Shown: positions 32,865 to 41,336, counted from the stretch's first letter. The stretch: 64,000 nucleotides of DNA from Fictibacillus halophilus (GCF_016401385.1 NZ_JAEACF010000001.1:744001-808000); one strand, 5' to 3'. Program-made: numbers and translations. Notes: a model not told the origin generated them from the sequence alone.

Positions 32865-33251
32865 ATGCCGATCATTTACCGATTGTTTCTTTTATCAGGA
32901 TTTATTTCAATATTCGTGGGAATTACAAAGATCACGAGTCTTGTGGAAACAAAAGCAGTTGGTCTGAATATTTGGGGATATTTTCTCCTGCTATGGGGTA
33001 TTGCTGCATTTTTATGTGCGCTAAACCGTTTTAATATTCGGTGGATAAACAAACTATTGGCTGCAATGGGAGTACTAATACATGGAACAATAGTGATGTT
33101 TAGTCTATTGTTTCCTTTGGAAGCTGAGACAAAAGCAATGGATGTTATTAATTTCTTGTACCCTTTGATGTCTTTTATCTCTGTATGTTGCTGCGCGTTT
33201 ATTCTGGGACAAAAAAGTTATAAATCACATTCAAAAACATTCAGCAAATAG
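32865..33251 (+). CDS. four-helix membrane protein of unknown function
   Basis: A 128-residue protein made of four hydrophobic helices (about 3-22, 33-55, 67-88, 95-115) with short loops and a basic Lys/Ser tail. A CCC triplet lies in the last helix. No family recognised. The frame opens at 32844, but the ATG at 32865 after AAGGGGGAAA is the better start. The next gene, also a membrane protein, is 120 bp away with its own leader, so an operon is uncertain. Confidence 0.7.
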   Translation: MPIIYRLFLLSGFISIFVGITKITSLVETKAVGLNIWGYFLLLWGIAAFLCALNRFNIRWINKLLAAMGVLIHGTIVMFSLLFPLEAETKAMDVINFLYPLMSFISVCCCAFILGQKSYKSHSKTFSK

Positions 33252-33372
33252 TGAACTTTTTTCACTTTATGATAAAATTAAGTGATCAACTCCTTGTTTT
33301 TCTTTAAGGTTGTTTTAAACAAGGTAACTGTGGCAACGATGAGGGTATGAGGAAGAAAAGGGTGAACGATTG

Positions 33373-33978
33373 ATGGACTGGCGAAACTGGGAACGATATT
33401 TTACTGAAAAAAACATATTAGAGCTACTTGATCAATACAAAGATCTAGGTTTCTTGCCAGGAGTATTGCTACCTATGCTTGAATCATTTCTGCCGATCCT
33501 TCCGCTTTTTATATTTGTAGCGGGAAATGCAGCAGCATACGGATTTTGGTTAGGCTTTCTATATTCGTGGATTGGGGTTTGCGTTGGTTCTATCATTGTG
33601 TTCTTACTAGTTCGACGATTTGGACAAAAACGATTTTTGAATTTTTTAAACAGACATACAAACACAACTCGAATGCTAGGATGGGTAGAGAGGCATGGTT
33701 TCGGTATGCTTTTTCTAATTTACTGCTTTCCGTTTACTCCATCCGCTCTAGTTAACGTTGTAGGCGGATTATCTCGTATTAATGTTAAAACCTTCCTGCT
33801 TGCATTAACTCTCGGTAAATTGGTGATGATCGCGATCGTTTCTTTTATCGGCTATGATTTTATTGATGTGTTGAAGAGCCCTTTAAAACTTGGGATGATT
33901 GCTTTTGGCATTTTTGTATTGTGGCTAGGTGGTAAAATAGTTGAATCAAGACTTAAAGAATCAGAGCATCGGGCGTGA
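33373..33978 (+). CDS. TVP38/TMEM64 (SNARE-associated/DedA-like) membrane protein
   Basis: A 201-residue protein with about five to six helices and the DedA/VTT-domain signature: FVAGNAAAYGFWLGFLYSWIG, then a charged loop with FGQKRFLNF and the reentrant CFPFTPSALVNVVGGLS. Such proteins act in membrane homeostasis and lipid or undecaprenyl-phosphate translocation. The ATG at 33373 lies one codon after a TTG and follows AAAGGGTGAACG. Upstream, CCTTGTTT (33292-33299) and AAACAAGG (33317-33324) can form a hairpin of unknown use. A strong terminator follows. Confidence 0.85.
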   Translation: MDWRNWERYFTEKNILELLDQYKDLGFLPGVLLPMLESFLPILPLFIFVAGNAAAYGFWLGFLYSWIGVCVGSIIVFLLVRRFGQKRFLNFLNRHTNTTRMLGWVERHGFGMLFLIYCFPFTPSALVNVVGGLSRINVKTFLLALTLGKLVMIAIVSFIGYDFIDVLKSPLKLGMIAFGIFVLWLGGKIVESRLKESEHRA

Positions 33979-34000
33979 TGATAACGCCCGATGCTTTTTT
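33966..34000 (+). terminator. terminator of the TVP38-family gene
   Basis: A perfect 11-bp stem (GCATCGGGCGT / ACGCCCGATGC) with a seven-base loop and six T residues after it. Confidence 0.93.
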
Positions 34001-34059
34001 GCTTTCACGAAGCTCTTTTTCCTTGAATATAGTTAAAAAAGAGGAAAGGAGACTTTGTA

Positions 34060-34809
34060 TTGATTAAGATCAAGTCACAAAAGCAGATTGAAAAGATGCA
34101 TGAGGCAGGAAGGCTGCTCGCATCTTGTCATAAAGAATTAAGTAAGCTTGTTACACCAGGTACAACAACATTGAAACTTGACCAATTTGTTGAGAAGTAT
34201 TTATTAAATCACGGAGCAAAGGCTGCTCAAAAAGGATATATGGGCTATCCTTTTGCAACTTGCGCTTCTGTAAATGATGAAGTATGTCACGGGCTTCCGA
34301 ATAAAAAACCGTTAAGAGAAGGGGATATCGTAACGATTGATTTTGTGGTGAATCTAAACGGGTGGTTAGCGGATTCTGCTTGGTCATATGGAGTAGGAAA
34401 CGTTTCTAAGAAGTCTGAAGACCTGATGGAAACAACAAAGAAAGCTCTATATAAAGGCATAGAACAAGCTCAAGTTGGTAATCGTATAGGTGATATTGGT
34501 CATGCGATCCAATCCTATGCTGAGAATAAGGGCTATTCTATTGTTCGAGAGTTTATCGGGCATGGTATTGGCCGTCACATACACGAAGAGCCTCAAGTTC
34601 ATCATATCGGAGAGCGAAATACGGGAATTACTTTAAAAGAGGGTATGGTTATAACCATTGAGCCTATACTCAATGGAGGTCTGCCGCATGTTAGTTTGTT
34701 GCAGGATGGTTGGACGGCCGTCACTTATGATGGAAGTCTATCCGCACAATATGAACATACTGTTGCTATTACCAAAGATGGGCCAATTATTTTAACAGAA
34801 CAAGCTTAA
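34060..34809 (+). CDS. mapB: type I methionine aminopeptidase, MapB (YflG)-like
   Basis: A 249-residue enzyme that removes the initiator Met from nascent proteins. All five metal ligands of the pita-bread fold are present: two Asp in TIDFVVNLNGWLADSAW, His in GHGIGRHIHEEP, Glu in TIEPIL and Glu in QYEHTVAI. Length matches B. subtilis MapB (YflG), the second, non-ribosomal-operon aminopeptidase, and not MapA. There is no N-terminal SEC-C extension. Start is TTG at 34060 after GAAAGGAG. It appears monocistronic. Confidence 0.92.
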   Translation: MIKIKSQKQIEKMHEAGRLLASCHKELSKLVTPGTTTLKLDQFVEKYLLNHGAKAAQKGYMGYPFATCASVNDEVCHGLPNKKPLREGDIVTIDFVVNLNGWLADSAWSYGVGNVSKKSEDLMETTKKALYKGIEQAQVGNRIGDIGHAIQSYAENKGYSIVREFIGHGIGRHIHEEPQVHHIGERNTGITLKEGMVITIEPILNGGLPHVSLLQDGWTAVTYDGSLSAQYEHTVAITKDGPIILTEQA

Positions 34810-34816
34810 AATAAAC

Positions 34817-34856
34817 ATTGCCGCATATTCTTAATGAAGAGCGGTAATTTTTTTTG
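34817..34856 (+). terminator. terminator of mapB
   Basis: ATTGCCGC pairs with GCGGTAAT (one G-U) across a 16-base loop and is followed by a run of eight T residues. Confidence 0.8.
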
Positions 34857-34877
34857 GTCTTAAGGTTATTTTTTTAA

Positions 34878-34913
34878 AGTAACTTGACATATACAAGTTA
34901 CTCATTGTAACAT
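34878..34913 (+). promoter_or_regulatory. promoter overlapped by a perfect inverted repeat operator
   Basis: AGTAACTTG-N7-CAAGTTACT (34878-34902) has perfect 9-bp arms and contains the -35 TTGACA (34884-34889); TAACAT (34908-34913) 18 bp later is a fair -10. A repressor bound there would block polymerase. B. subtilis catD, a DoxX gene, is controlled by redox-sensing MarR/DUF24 regulators with GTAA-type sites, which makes a similar control plausible. Confidence 0.75.
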
Positions 34914-34962
34914 ACTAACATAAAGTAAGTAAAAATCATGAAAAGAAAGAGGGTATTACGAG

Positions 34963-35364
34963 ATGGTATCATTAGGATTACTTATTATTCGATTAGTAGT
35001 GGGTCTAGCTCTAGCAGCACATGGAGCGCAAAAGTTGTTTGGATGGTTTGGCGGCTACGGGTTAAAAGGAACTGGGGGCTGGATGGAATCCATCGGTATC
35101 AAACCAGGGTATACGATGGCTCTATTAGCAGGTCTTGCTGAATTTGCAGGAGGACTTCTGTTTGCTGCCGGTTTATTCACAGAAATTGGTGCTGTTCTGA
35201 TTGCTGGTACGATGCTTGTGGCTGCTGTTAAAGTTCACTTGCAGAACGGGTTTTGGGTAACGGCGAACGGTTATGAATTTAACCTTGTTTTAATCGCTGT
35301 AGTGGTAGGAGTCGCCTTAATTGGTGCAGGAGATTATTCTCTTGATTACCTTTGGTTAAAATAG
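34963..35364 (+). CDS. DoxX-family membrane protein (CatD-like)
   Basis: A 133-residue protein with four membrane helices and the DoxX signature: RLVVGLALAAHGAQKLFGWF followed by GLAEFAGGLLFAAGL. In B. subtilis the DoxX protein CatD is encoded next to catechol dioxygenase CatE and is induced by quinones and thiol stress; here no catE follows, so the gene stands alone. GAGGGT precedes the ATG. An inverted repeat overlaps its promoter, fitting repressor control by an electrophile sensor (inference). Confidence 0.87.
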   Translation: MVSLGLLIIRLVVGLALAAHGAQKLFGWFGGYGLKGTGGWMESIGIKPGYTMALLAGLAEFAGGLLFAAGLFTEIGAVLIAGTMLVAAVKVHLQNGFWVTANGYEFNLVLIAVVVGVALIGAGDYSLDYLWLK

Positions 35365-35389
35365 AATGGAATACAGAATTAGAATGATG

Positions 35390-35419
35390 AAACCACTTTA
35401 TGACAAGTGGTTTTTTTCT
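35390..35419 (+). terminator. terminator of the DoxX gene
   Basis: AACCACTT pairs with AAGTGGTT around a six-base loop, followed by T residues. Confidence 0.85.
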
Positions 35420-35540
35420 TTGGTCATAAACGGTATTACACACGGAGAGGATCAGAAGAAAAGATTCAATACGATACCATAGTCATAGTTTGAAAAATCA
35501 CTTATAATGGTGAAGTACTTTTATAAGGAGGTGACGTTCC

Positions 35541-36899
35541 TTGTTTAAAGAGATGTCAGAAAACCAGATTTTATTATATGTCATAAAAAACTTAAAAGAG
35601 TTGCGGAAAAAAGAGTTCCAACTTTTAATCGATGAACTTCACCCGTATGATATTGCAAATGTTTATAAAAATTTGCCTGAGAAGCACAGACATAAGTTTG
35701 TTACCTTTTTAACAACGAGACAGATTGCCTCTTTGATTCAAGAATTAGAAAGTGATCTTCAGATGGAGATTCTGAACAAGCTAGGCATTGAGCGGTCATC
35801 TCACATCATGAACTTAATGGAGAACGATGACTTAGCTGATCTTCTTGGCAACTTGGAAGTTAATGAGATCCAAGATTTCCTATCTTCCATGAAAGCAGAT
35901 GAATCGAAAACGGTTCAAAGCCTTATGCAATATGATTCAGATACTGCTGGTGGTATCATGACCAACCGGTTTGTATGGATTCCACAAGTTTATACAGTTA
36001 GAGATGCGGTTGAAAAGCTAAAAACATTCGCCGGTTTCGCAGAGAATATTTATTACTTATATGTAATTGATGACGATAGAAAGCTTGTTGGTGTAGTCTC
36101 TTATCGTGATCTATTATTAGCAGAGATGGATGAGAAGATTGAGGAAATCATGTACAGCAGGGTTATATCCGTACCTGCGGAGACAGATCAAGAAGAAGTA
36201 GCGCGTACCATTGAGCGCTATGACTTTATTGCGGTCCCTGTAACGGATGAACATGATCGTTTGATCGGGATTGTTACAGTCGATGATGTGCTTGATGTAT
36301 TAATTGAAGAAGCTAATGAAGACATCGAGAAGTTATCGGCAACGGGTAAATCCATTGATTTTCAGACGAGTGCACTTGTAGCTTCCTATAGAAGACTGCC
36401 ATGGCTTATTCTGCTTTTGTTTATAGGAATTCTATCTGGAAGTATTATTAGCACGTTTGAAGGAACGATTGAACGCGCGGTTGCACTAACGTACTTTATG
36501 CCAATGATTGCAGGTATGACAGGGAATACGGGCACACAATCTCTTGCGGTTGTAGTTCGTGGACTTGTATCTCATGACATCGATCGCCCGACCATTATGA
36601 AACTAATACTCCGGGAATTTGGTGTTGGTTTTATCATTGGGATTACATGTGGAATCCTCATTTCGATCGTAGCTTATCTTTGGAAAGGGAATTTAATATT
36701 GGGGCTAGTTGTTGGTAGCTCTTTGTTCTTTACATTAATAATCGGTACGCTTGCAGGAACACTTATTCCTTTATTACTCTACAGATTTAAGATTGACCCA
36801 GCTGTAGCTTCAGGACCTCTTATTACCACACTGAATGATATTTTTTCCCTTTTGGTATACTTTGGTACGGCAACAATGTTCTTATCCTATTTACTATAA
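35541..36899 (+). CDS. mgtE: MgtE-type magnesium transporter
   Basis: A 452-residue Mg2+ channel with the full MgtE plan: a superhelical N domain (1-130), two CBS domains (about 135-255; YVIDDDRKLVGVVS and PVTDEHDRLIGIVT), a plug helix, and five C-terminal membrane helices containing the signature GMTGNTGTQS. The CBS/N region senses cytosolic Mg2+ and shuts the pore when it is high. Start is TTG at 35541 after AAGGAGGTGA. No M-box riboswitch is present: the 120 bases after the upstream terminator have neither the conserved core nor a terminator, so control is at the protein level only. Confidence 0.94.
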   Translation: MFKEMSENQILLYVIKNLKELRKKEFQLLIDELHPYDIANVYKNLPEKHRHKFVTFLTTRQIASLIQELESDLQMEILNKLGIERSSHIMNLMENDDLADLLGNLEVNEIQDFLSSMKADESKTVQSLMQYDSDTAGGIMTNRFVWIPQVYTVRDAVEKLKTFAGFAENIYYLYVIDDDRKLVGVVSYRDLLLAEMDEKIEEIMYSRVISVPAETDQEEVARTIERYDFIAVPVTDEHDRLIGIVTVDDVLDVLIEEANEDIEKLSATGKSIDFQTSALVASYRRLPWLILLLFIGILSGSIISTFEGTIERAVALTYFMPMIAGMTGNTGTQSLAVVVRGLVSHDIDRPTIMKLILREFGVGFIIGITCGILISIVAYLWKGNLILGLVVGSSLFFTLIIGTLAGTLIPLLLYRFKIDPAVASGPLITTLNDIFSLLVYFGTATMFLSYLL

Positions 36900-36958
36900 A
36901 AAGTTATAGAGAAATGTAGTCGCCATTATCTGTTTTATTACAAACAAGTAGCGTTAAT

Positions 36959-36987
36959 AAAAATCAGTCTTCGGACTGATTTTTTAT
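36959..36987 (+). terminator. terminator of mgtE
   Basis: AAATCAGTC pairs with GACTGATTT around a TTCG tetraloop, followed by a T run. Confidence 0.9.
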
Positions 36988-37054
36988 TTTGAAAAAATGT
37001 TGCATTTTCCCAGTTTGCGGATAAAATTAAAACAACATAAGGAGGAGAGTACTA

Positions 37055-37882
37055 ATGATAGTGAAGCTGGATCAAACGTGGCACGAAAAAGTTATGGACT
37101 ATTTAAGTGAAGAACCTGCACTAAACTTATTTATTATTGCTGACATTGAGAATTTTGGTTATGAAACAGATTCTCAAGATGTCTGGGCAGATGTTGATGA
37201 TAACGGAACGATTACAGGTATTCTTCTCCGTTATAAAGGAAACTACCTTCCTTATGGAAAAGGGGAGATTAACGCACAAGCATTTTCAGAAATCATCAAT
37301 GGAGATACAAGCTATGAAATGCTTTCTGGTAAAAAAGAAATTACCGAGCAGTTTATTCCCTTTTTAAATTTTGAGCGAACAAAAGAATTGTATTTTGCTG
37401 AATTGAAGGATGCTAAATCATTAAACAAAAAGATTCCTAGACAAAACATCTTACAAGCAGAGCCAAAAGATGTAGATAGCCTTATGGAATTAAAATACTT
37501 GATCAAAGAGTTCTCTATTGGAAAAACAGCTAGAGAAAGCTTGGAACAAGCATTAACGACGAAAACAGGTCGGACTTACTTTATAAAGGAAGAGGATGTA
37601 GTTGTTTCTTGTGCATCTTCTACGGCTGAAAATTCAGTGTCAGCGATGATTGTCGGCGTTTGTTCACACCCGGAAAAAAGAAACAAAGGGTATGCTTCAC
37701 TATGCATGGAAGCACTATGCAACGATATTTTAGCTGAAGGAAAAACACTCTGTCTTTTCTATGATAATCCAAAAGCTGGCTCCATCTATAAGCGTTTAGG
37801 TTTTGAAGATATTGGGTTTTGGAGTATGAACTATGCTGTTCAAACAGCCGAAATACAAAACCAACAAGAAAAAGTGTTATAA
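37055..37882 (+). CDS. GNAT-family N-acetyltransferase
   Basis: A 275-residue protein. The C-terminal 120 residues are a GNAT domain: acetyl-CoA-binding motif A reads VCSHPEKRNKGYAS and motif B ends in SIYKRLGFEDIG. The first 140 residues look like a second, degenerate GNAT-like half (ADIENFGYETD, GILLRYKGNYLPYG), as in several two-domain GNATs. Substrate unknown. AAGGAGGAG precedes the ATG. The only hairpin after it is weak, so readthrough into the repeat region is possible. Confidence 0.83.
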   Translation: MIVKLDQTWHEKVMDYLSEEPALNLFIIADIENFGYETDSQDVWADVDDNGTITGILLRYKGNYLPYGKGEINAQAFSEIINGDTSYEMLSGKKEITEQFIPFLNFERTKELYFAELKDAKSLNKKIPRQNILQAEPKDVDSLMELKYLIKEFSIGKTARESLEQALTTKTGRTYFIKEEDVVVSCASSTAENSVSAMIVGVCSHPEKRNKGYASLCMEALCNDILAEGKTLCLFYDNPKAGSIYKRLGFEDIGFWSMNYAVQTAEIQNQQEKVL

Positions 37883-37922
37883 GCAAAAAGATTGTTGCTT
37901 TTCTCCTTTTCTCCTTTGACAA

Positions 37923-38125
37923 TTGTTTGGAGTGGAAGGTGCGTGCCTACCACATGAAATACCTCTTGCAAGGCATGCGATGAGGAAGTTTACTACGATA
38001 GCAATAACGTGTAGACGCAGGAGCAAGAGATCTATAAAGGTGGGAATTCCGAAAATTGGAAGTGGCTCACCGCCTGCCCCGTGGAAAGCGAGCAGCCTGG
38101 AACGGAAATCAACACTACCAAAAGC
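37923..38125 (-). repeat. dispersed intergenic repeat, full-length copy B (inverted)
   Basis: The best conserved part is 38063-38119, which read on the minus strand gives GTTGATTTCCGTTCCAGG, CTGCTCGCTTTCC and GGGGCAGGCGGTGAGCC, matching copies A and C. The other end (TTGTTTGGAGTGGAAGG at 37924) resembles the second end of such elements in other Bacillaceae as I recall them. No gene is supported between 37883 and 38200. Confidence 0.7.
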
Positions 38126-38152
38126 AACAAAGTTTACGAAAATAGCTTAAAA

Positions 38153-38191
38153 AAAGACGGCAAAATCGCTCTCTATCGATTCCGCCGTCTT
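38153..38191 (-). terminator. terminator of the MarR-MFS operon
   Basis: AAAGACGGC pairs with GCCGTCTTT, with an inner AATCG/CGATT helix; on the minus strand a T run follows. Confidence 0.88.
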
Positions 38192-38200
38192 TCTCTATTG

Positions 38201-39817
38201 TTACCCAAGCTTCCGTTCTGAAGCTTGTTCATGTGAAGTATTCTTTTCTTCATTAGAAGTTCTTAGTGGAATTTCTTTCAAGAATAAGAAGGTTAGTAAG
38301 AATGCAGTACCAATCACGATGGCACCAGTCAAAAACACACCGTTTAAAGCATGACTCAGTGACTCGCGCAAAATACCCAGCACTTGTTTAATGACGTTTA
38401 AGGATTCAGGTGGTAATGCGCTAAATTTTTCTAAAACAGCTTCTTGGTTCAGCAACACTTGTGGGTTCGCCAGCTCTTTAATCTGCTCGCCCATTTCAGA
38501 TGTAAAATTAGGAGAAGATGCGATTAACTTTTGAGACTCTTTGTTAAAGTGGTCTGCTAGAGAGTTGTTCATTACACTTCCCATGATTGAAACACCAATC
38601 GTTCCGCCAAGCTGTCTGAACAGCTGAACAGATGAAGTCGCAACACCCAAATACTTATGCTCAATCGCGTTCTGAACAGTTAAGGTGAAGATCGGAAATG
38701 CGATTCCAAGTCCAGAACCAACGAGAATCATATTAAGGATTGCTGTCGTATTAGTCGTTTGAGTATCCATAAAATGCATGCTCGTCATACCACTGACCAT
38801 GATGAACAATCCAAGCATAGCCAATTTCTTGTACTTACCTGTCTTTGTTATGATCTGCCCGCTCATTGTGCTTCCTGCAACCATAGCAAGTGTTAAGGGC
38901 ATCATTACGAAACCGGATTTAGTTGCGGAAGTTCCCATTACACCTTGAATAAAGAAAGGCATATACATGATAGACCCAAACATGCCAGCCCCTAAGAAGA
39001 ATCCGATTATATTAGAAACGGTGAACACTTTATTTTTGAACATATCAAGTGGTAGGACAGGGCTTGATACACGCTTTTCCGTTGCAACAAACAAAAAGAA
39101 AGCTACGATCGTTACAATGAAAAGTCCGATGATTTCTACAGAAACCCAATCATATTGATTTCCTGCCCAGGTAAATGATAGGAGAAGAGGAACCATTGTT
39201 AACGTTAATAGCAACGAACCTGTGTAATCAATAGATTCTTTCTCCTTTCTTTTTACAGAAGGAAATAAAAAGTATATAGCAGCAAAAGCGACAAGGCCAA
39301 AAGGAAGGAAGATCCAGAATACCCAATGCCAATGAAAGTGATCGACGATGTATCCTCCTAATGTAGGGCCAAACACGCTTGCTAAACCGAAAACGCTGCT
39401 CATAATACCTTGCCATCTGCCGCGTTCGCGAGGTGGAAATAGATCACCAACTGCTGTGAAAGCTGTTGACATGATCATACCGCCTCCAAAACCTTGAACA
39501 CCTCTATATAAGATGAGTTCTAGAATGCTTCCAGATATACCGCATAAAAGTGAACCTGCTGTAAATACGCCGATCCCTAAAAGGATAAATGGTTTTCTTC
39601 CATAGATGTCAGATAATTTTCCAACTAAAATAGCTGTGATACTTGAAGTGAGCATGAAAATCGTAAAAACCCAGCTGTAGTATTCAATTCCACCAAGATC
39701 AGCAATGATCTTTGGTAGGGACGTACCAACAATTGTTTGGTTTAACGCTGCAAAAAGCATAGCAGACATGATGGAAAGCATAATAATAACTTTCCGCCGC
39801 ATTTCTAGATGTTCCAT
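38201..39817 (-). CDS. DHA2-type MFS multidrug transporter (14 helices)
   Basis: A 538-residue proton-driven efflux pump of the EmrB/QacA branch. It has fourteen helices, motif A as GKLSDIYGRKPFIL (about 65), motif C as SVFGLASVFGPTLGGYIVD (helix 5), and a large loop before the last helix. AGGAGGACG precedes the ATG. The MarR gene ends 70 bp upstream on the same strand, so this is a repressor-pump pair; the palindrome in that gap suggests the pump has its own controlled promoter. Substrates cannot be read from sequence. Confidence 0.9.
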   Translation of the reverse strand: MEHLEMRRKVIIMLSIMSAMLFAALNQTIVGTSLPKIIADLGGIEYYSWVFTIFMLTSSITAILVGKLSDIYGRKPFILLGIGVFTAGSLLCGISGSILELILYRGVQGFGGGMIMSTAFTAVGDLFPPRERGRWQGIMSSVFGLASVFGPTLGGYIVDHFHWHWVFWIFLPFGLVAFAAIYFLFPSVKRKEKESIDYTGSLLLTLTMVPLLLSFTWAGNQYDWVSVEIIGLFIVTIVAFFLFVATEKRVSSPVLPLDMFKNKVFTVSNIIGFFLGAGMFGSIMYMPFFIQGVMGTSATKSGFVMMPLTLAMVAGSTMSGQIITKTGKYKKLAMLGLFIMVSGMTSMHFMDTQTTNTTAILNMILVGSGLGIAFPIFTLTVQNAIEHKYLGVATSSVQLFRQLGGTIGVSIMGSVMNNSLADHFNKESQKLIASSPNFTSEMGEQIKELANPQVLLNQEAVLEKFSALPPESLNVIKQVLGILRESLSHALNGVFLTGAIVIGTAFLLTFLFLKEIPLRTSNEEKNTSHEQASERKLG

Positions 39818-39846
39818 TCATCGTCCTCCTATTCATGTTATAAATA

Positions 39847-39859
39847 TTTCACAATGTGA
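39847..39859. promoter_or_regulatory. palindromic operator before the MFS pump
   Basis: TTCACAATGTGAA has perfect 6-bp arms and one central base and lies about 30 bp before the pump start codon. It is the likely site of the MarR-family regulator encoded just upstream. Confidence 0.55.
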
Positions 39860-39877
39860 ATTATTTTAGAAAAGGAA

Positions 39878-39906
39878 AACTGCTTCATTAATCAAGCAGT
39901 TTTGTT
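39878..39906 (-). terminator. hairpin between the marR-type gene and the MFS gene
   Basis: AAAACTGCTT pairs with AAGCAGTTTT around a seven-base loop and is followed on the minus strand by T/C-rich sequence. It overlaps the end of the MarR gene and would partly separate it from the pump gene. Confidence 0.65.
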
Positions 39907-40325
39907 GAAGAATCTATCATTCGCTTTATGTCTTCGTCTGTTAAAGCAGCAAACTTTTTTTCTAGGTAATTATTTTTAATGCTGTCCATTTTTCGTGCGA
40001 TTTCTTTACCGTCTTCAGTAATTTCCAAATAGACGATCCGACGGTCTGAATCCGATCGTACGCGCTGAATATAGTTCTTGCCAACAAGCCGATCAGTAAC
40101 TGCAGTAATATGGCTTGAGGAAACTTTTAATTCGTTAGCGATTTCGGAAGCCATTAAAGGACTTTGAATAAATAAAGTCTGAAGAACAGCAAACTCATTG
40201 CTAGGAATATAATCAGAGTACACTTCGTTTAGACCTTTTCTTAACGTACGAAAAAGTCTACGTAGGCTCATTTCCAATTCGCGTTCTAAATCGTTTCTTA
40301 ATGGGGTTTGTTCTCTATTTTCCAT
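39888..40325 (-). CDS. MarR-family transcriptional regulator
   Basis: A protein of about 145 residues with the MarR winged helix: LMASEIANELKVSSSHITAV as helix-turn-helix and DRLVGKNYIQRVRSDSDRRIVYLEIT as recognition helix and wing, where the DxR is conserved. MarR dimers usually repress a neighbouring pump gene and release DNA on binding small phenolic or lipophilic ligands. The ATG at 40325 follows AAGGGTG; the extra 44 codons back to 40457 overlap the divergent small gene and are not credible. It precedes the DHA2 pump and probably controls it through the palindrome at 39847. Confidence 0.88.
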   Translation of the reverse strand: MENREQTPLRNDLERELEMSLRRLFRTLRKGLNEVYSDYIPSNEFAVLQTLFIQSPLMASEIANELKVSSSHITAVTDRLVGKNYIQRVRSDSDRRIVYLEITEDGKEIARKMDSIKNNYLEKKFAALTDEDIKRMIDSSTKLLD

Positions 40326-40419
40326 TTTAACACCCTTGCTTTTTGTTTCTTCTTCTACTAGTATATGATAATTTATATTTAATAAGAAAGAAAGTAAAAG
40401 GTTTAGGGAGAAACGGATT

Positions 40420-40527
40420 ATGAAAAATTCAACATTATTTTTTGTGCTTTTAGGCATTGGATTTTTGATAGGAACAGCTTACTGGGTTTGGGCGATCACA
40501 ACTCAATCACAACCAGGTGGATTGTAA
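40420..40527 (+). CDS. short single-helix membrane peptide, 35 codons
   Basis: The ATG at 40420 follows TTTAGGGAG and opens a 35-codon frame ending TAA at 40525-40527. The peptide is one hydrophobic helix (LFFVLLGIGFLIGTAYWVWAI) with a short polar tail ending in QPGGL. A terminator stem begins right at the stop. No family recognised. It runs divergently from the MarR gene, 95 bp apart, so it may fall under the same regulator; a small membrane partner of the pump is possible but unproven. Confidence 0.6.
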   Translation: MKNSTLFFVLLGIGFLIGTAYWVWAITTQSQPGGL

Positions 40528-40553
40528 AAAAAGAGCCGTAATGGCTCTTTTCT
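40526..40553 (+). terminator. terminator of the 35-codon membrane-peptide gene
   Basis: AAAAGAGCC pairs with GGCTCTTTT around a five-base loop. Confidence 0.8.
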
Positions 40554-40598
40554 TGTTTTAACAAACACTTCTAATTTAAATAAATGGGAGGTGTTGAG

Positions 40599-41255
40599 AT
40601 GAAAGAAAAGTATCAGATTATAACTCAACTTATTAAGAAGGAATGGAAGCAACGCCCAGGCGGTAATCGTGTACCACGTTATGCGGTTGCTCACGATACC
40701 GGTAACCCTAACTCAACTGCTCAGCAGAATTATGATTATTTCAACAGCAGACAGCTAGACGCTTCAGCACATGTTTTCATAGATGATAAACAGATATTAT
40801 TGATTATTCCATTACATGAAAAAGCATGGCACGTTCGCTCTAACGTATCGGATGCCAATGAATGGGGAATTGGAGTAGAGCTGTGCTATGGACCGTCGAT
40901 TGATTTTAACAAAGCTTATAGCCGTTACGTATGGTTTTTTGCTTATTTATGTGAGATGTACCATTGGGACCCCGCTCGGGACATAAAAGGCCACTTTCAG
41001 TTAGATCCCAAACGTAGAACGGATCCTTTAAACTGTTTTCACCAATACGGTAAGACATTTCCGTTTTTCATTGAAGATGTTAAGTATGAGTTGAAAAAGT
41101 TTGTTGTTAATCAGAACGAGTTTAAAGAACTTGTTACTGCAGAAGGAAGGCTCTATAAGGTGCAGATAGGAGCATTTACATCAAGAAAAAATGCCGAAAA
41201 TCTTTCTCGAAAAGCTAAAGCTGCAGGATTTGCTGTTCATATCGATTATTCTTAA
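40599..41255 (+). CDS. N-acetylmuramoyl-L-alanine amidase (Amidase_2) with SPOR domain
   Basis: A 218-residue peptidoglycan amidase. The Amidase_2 domain (about 20-145) has zinc ligands His in AVAHDTGN, His in GHFQLDPKRRTDP and an Asp nearby, plus ASAHVFIDD. A SPOR repeat (about 150-218; YKVQIGAFTSRKNAENLSRK) should bind denuded glycan strands. There is no signal peptide, as in CwlA/XlyA-type phage-derived or mother-cell-lysis amidases, so export by holin or release on lysis is likely. The ATG at 40599 follows GGGAGGTG. Flanking phage genes are absent. Confidence 0.88.
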   Translation: MKEKYQIITQLIKKEWKQRPGGNRVPRYAVAHDTGNPNSTAQQNYDYFNSRQLDASAHVFIDDKQILLIIPLHEKAWHVRSNVSDANEWGIGVELCYGPSIDFNKAYSRYVWFFAYLCEMYHWDPARDIKGHFQLDPKRRTDPLNCFHQYGKTFPFFIEDVKYELKKFVVNQNEFKELVTAEGRLYKVQIGAFTSRKNAENLSRKAKAAGFAVHIDYS

Positions 41256-41276
41256 GAATAATAGCGAAAACAGCCT

Positions 41277-41336
41277 TGAAAGTAGTTGGATTCTATTCCA
41301 GGTTGCTCGCTTGCCTCGGGGCAGGCGGTGAAAAGA
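41277..41336 (+). repeat. dispersed intergenic repeat, copy C
   Basis: GAAAGTAGTTG, TATTCCAGG, TTGCTCGCTTGCC and CGGGGCAGGCGGTGA follow one another in the same order as in copy B read on its minus strand. The element starts just after the amidase gene. Confidence 0.7.

Noticed and set aside
33292..33324. Hairpin CCTTGTTT-N17-AAACAAGG as a riboswitch or terminator
   Set aside because: Single short stem with a long loop, no T run and no conserved core; probably chance or a minor site.
35420..35540. M-box magnesium riboswitch before mgtE
   Set aside because: Only about 120 bases are available after the upstream terminator and neither the conserved core nor a terminator is seen.
37923..38150. 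75-codon open frame on the plus strand
   Set aside because: It lies wholly within the dispersed repeat, has no fitting ribosome site and encodes a low-complexity basic sequence; it is a by-product of the repeat.
40599..41255. Prophage remnant around the amidase
   Set aside because: The amidase resembles phage lysins, but no holin, structural or integrase gene is nearby.
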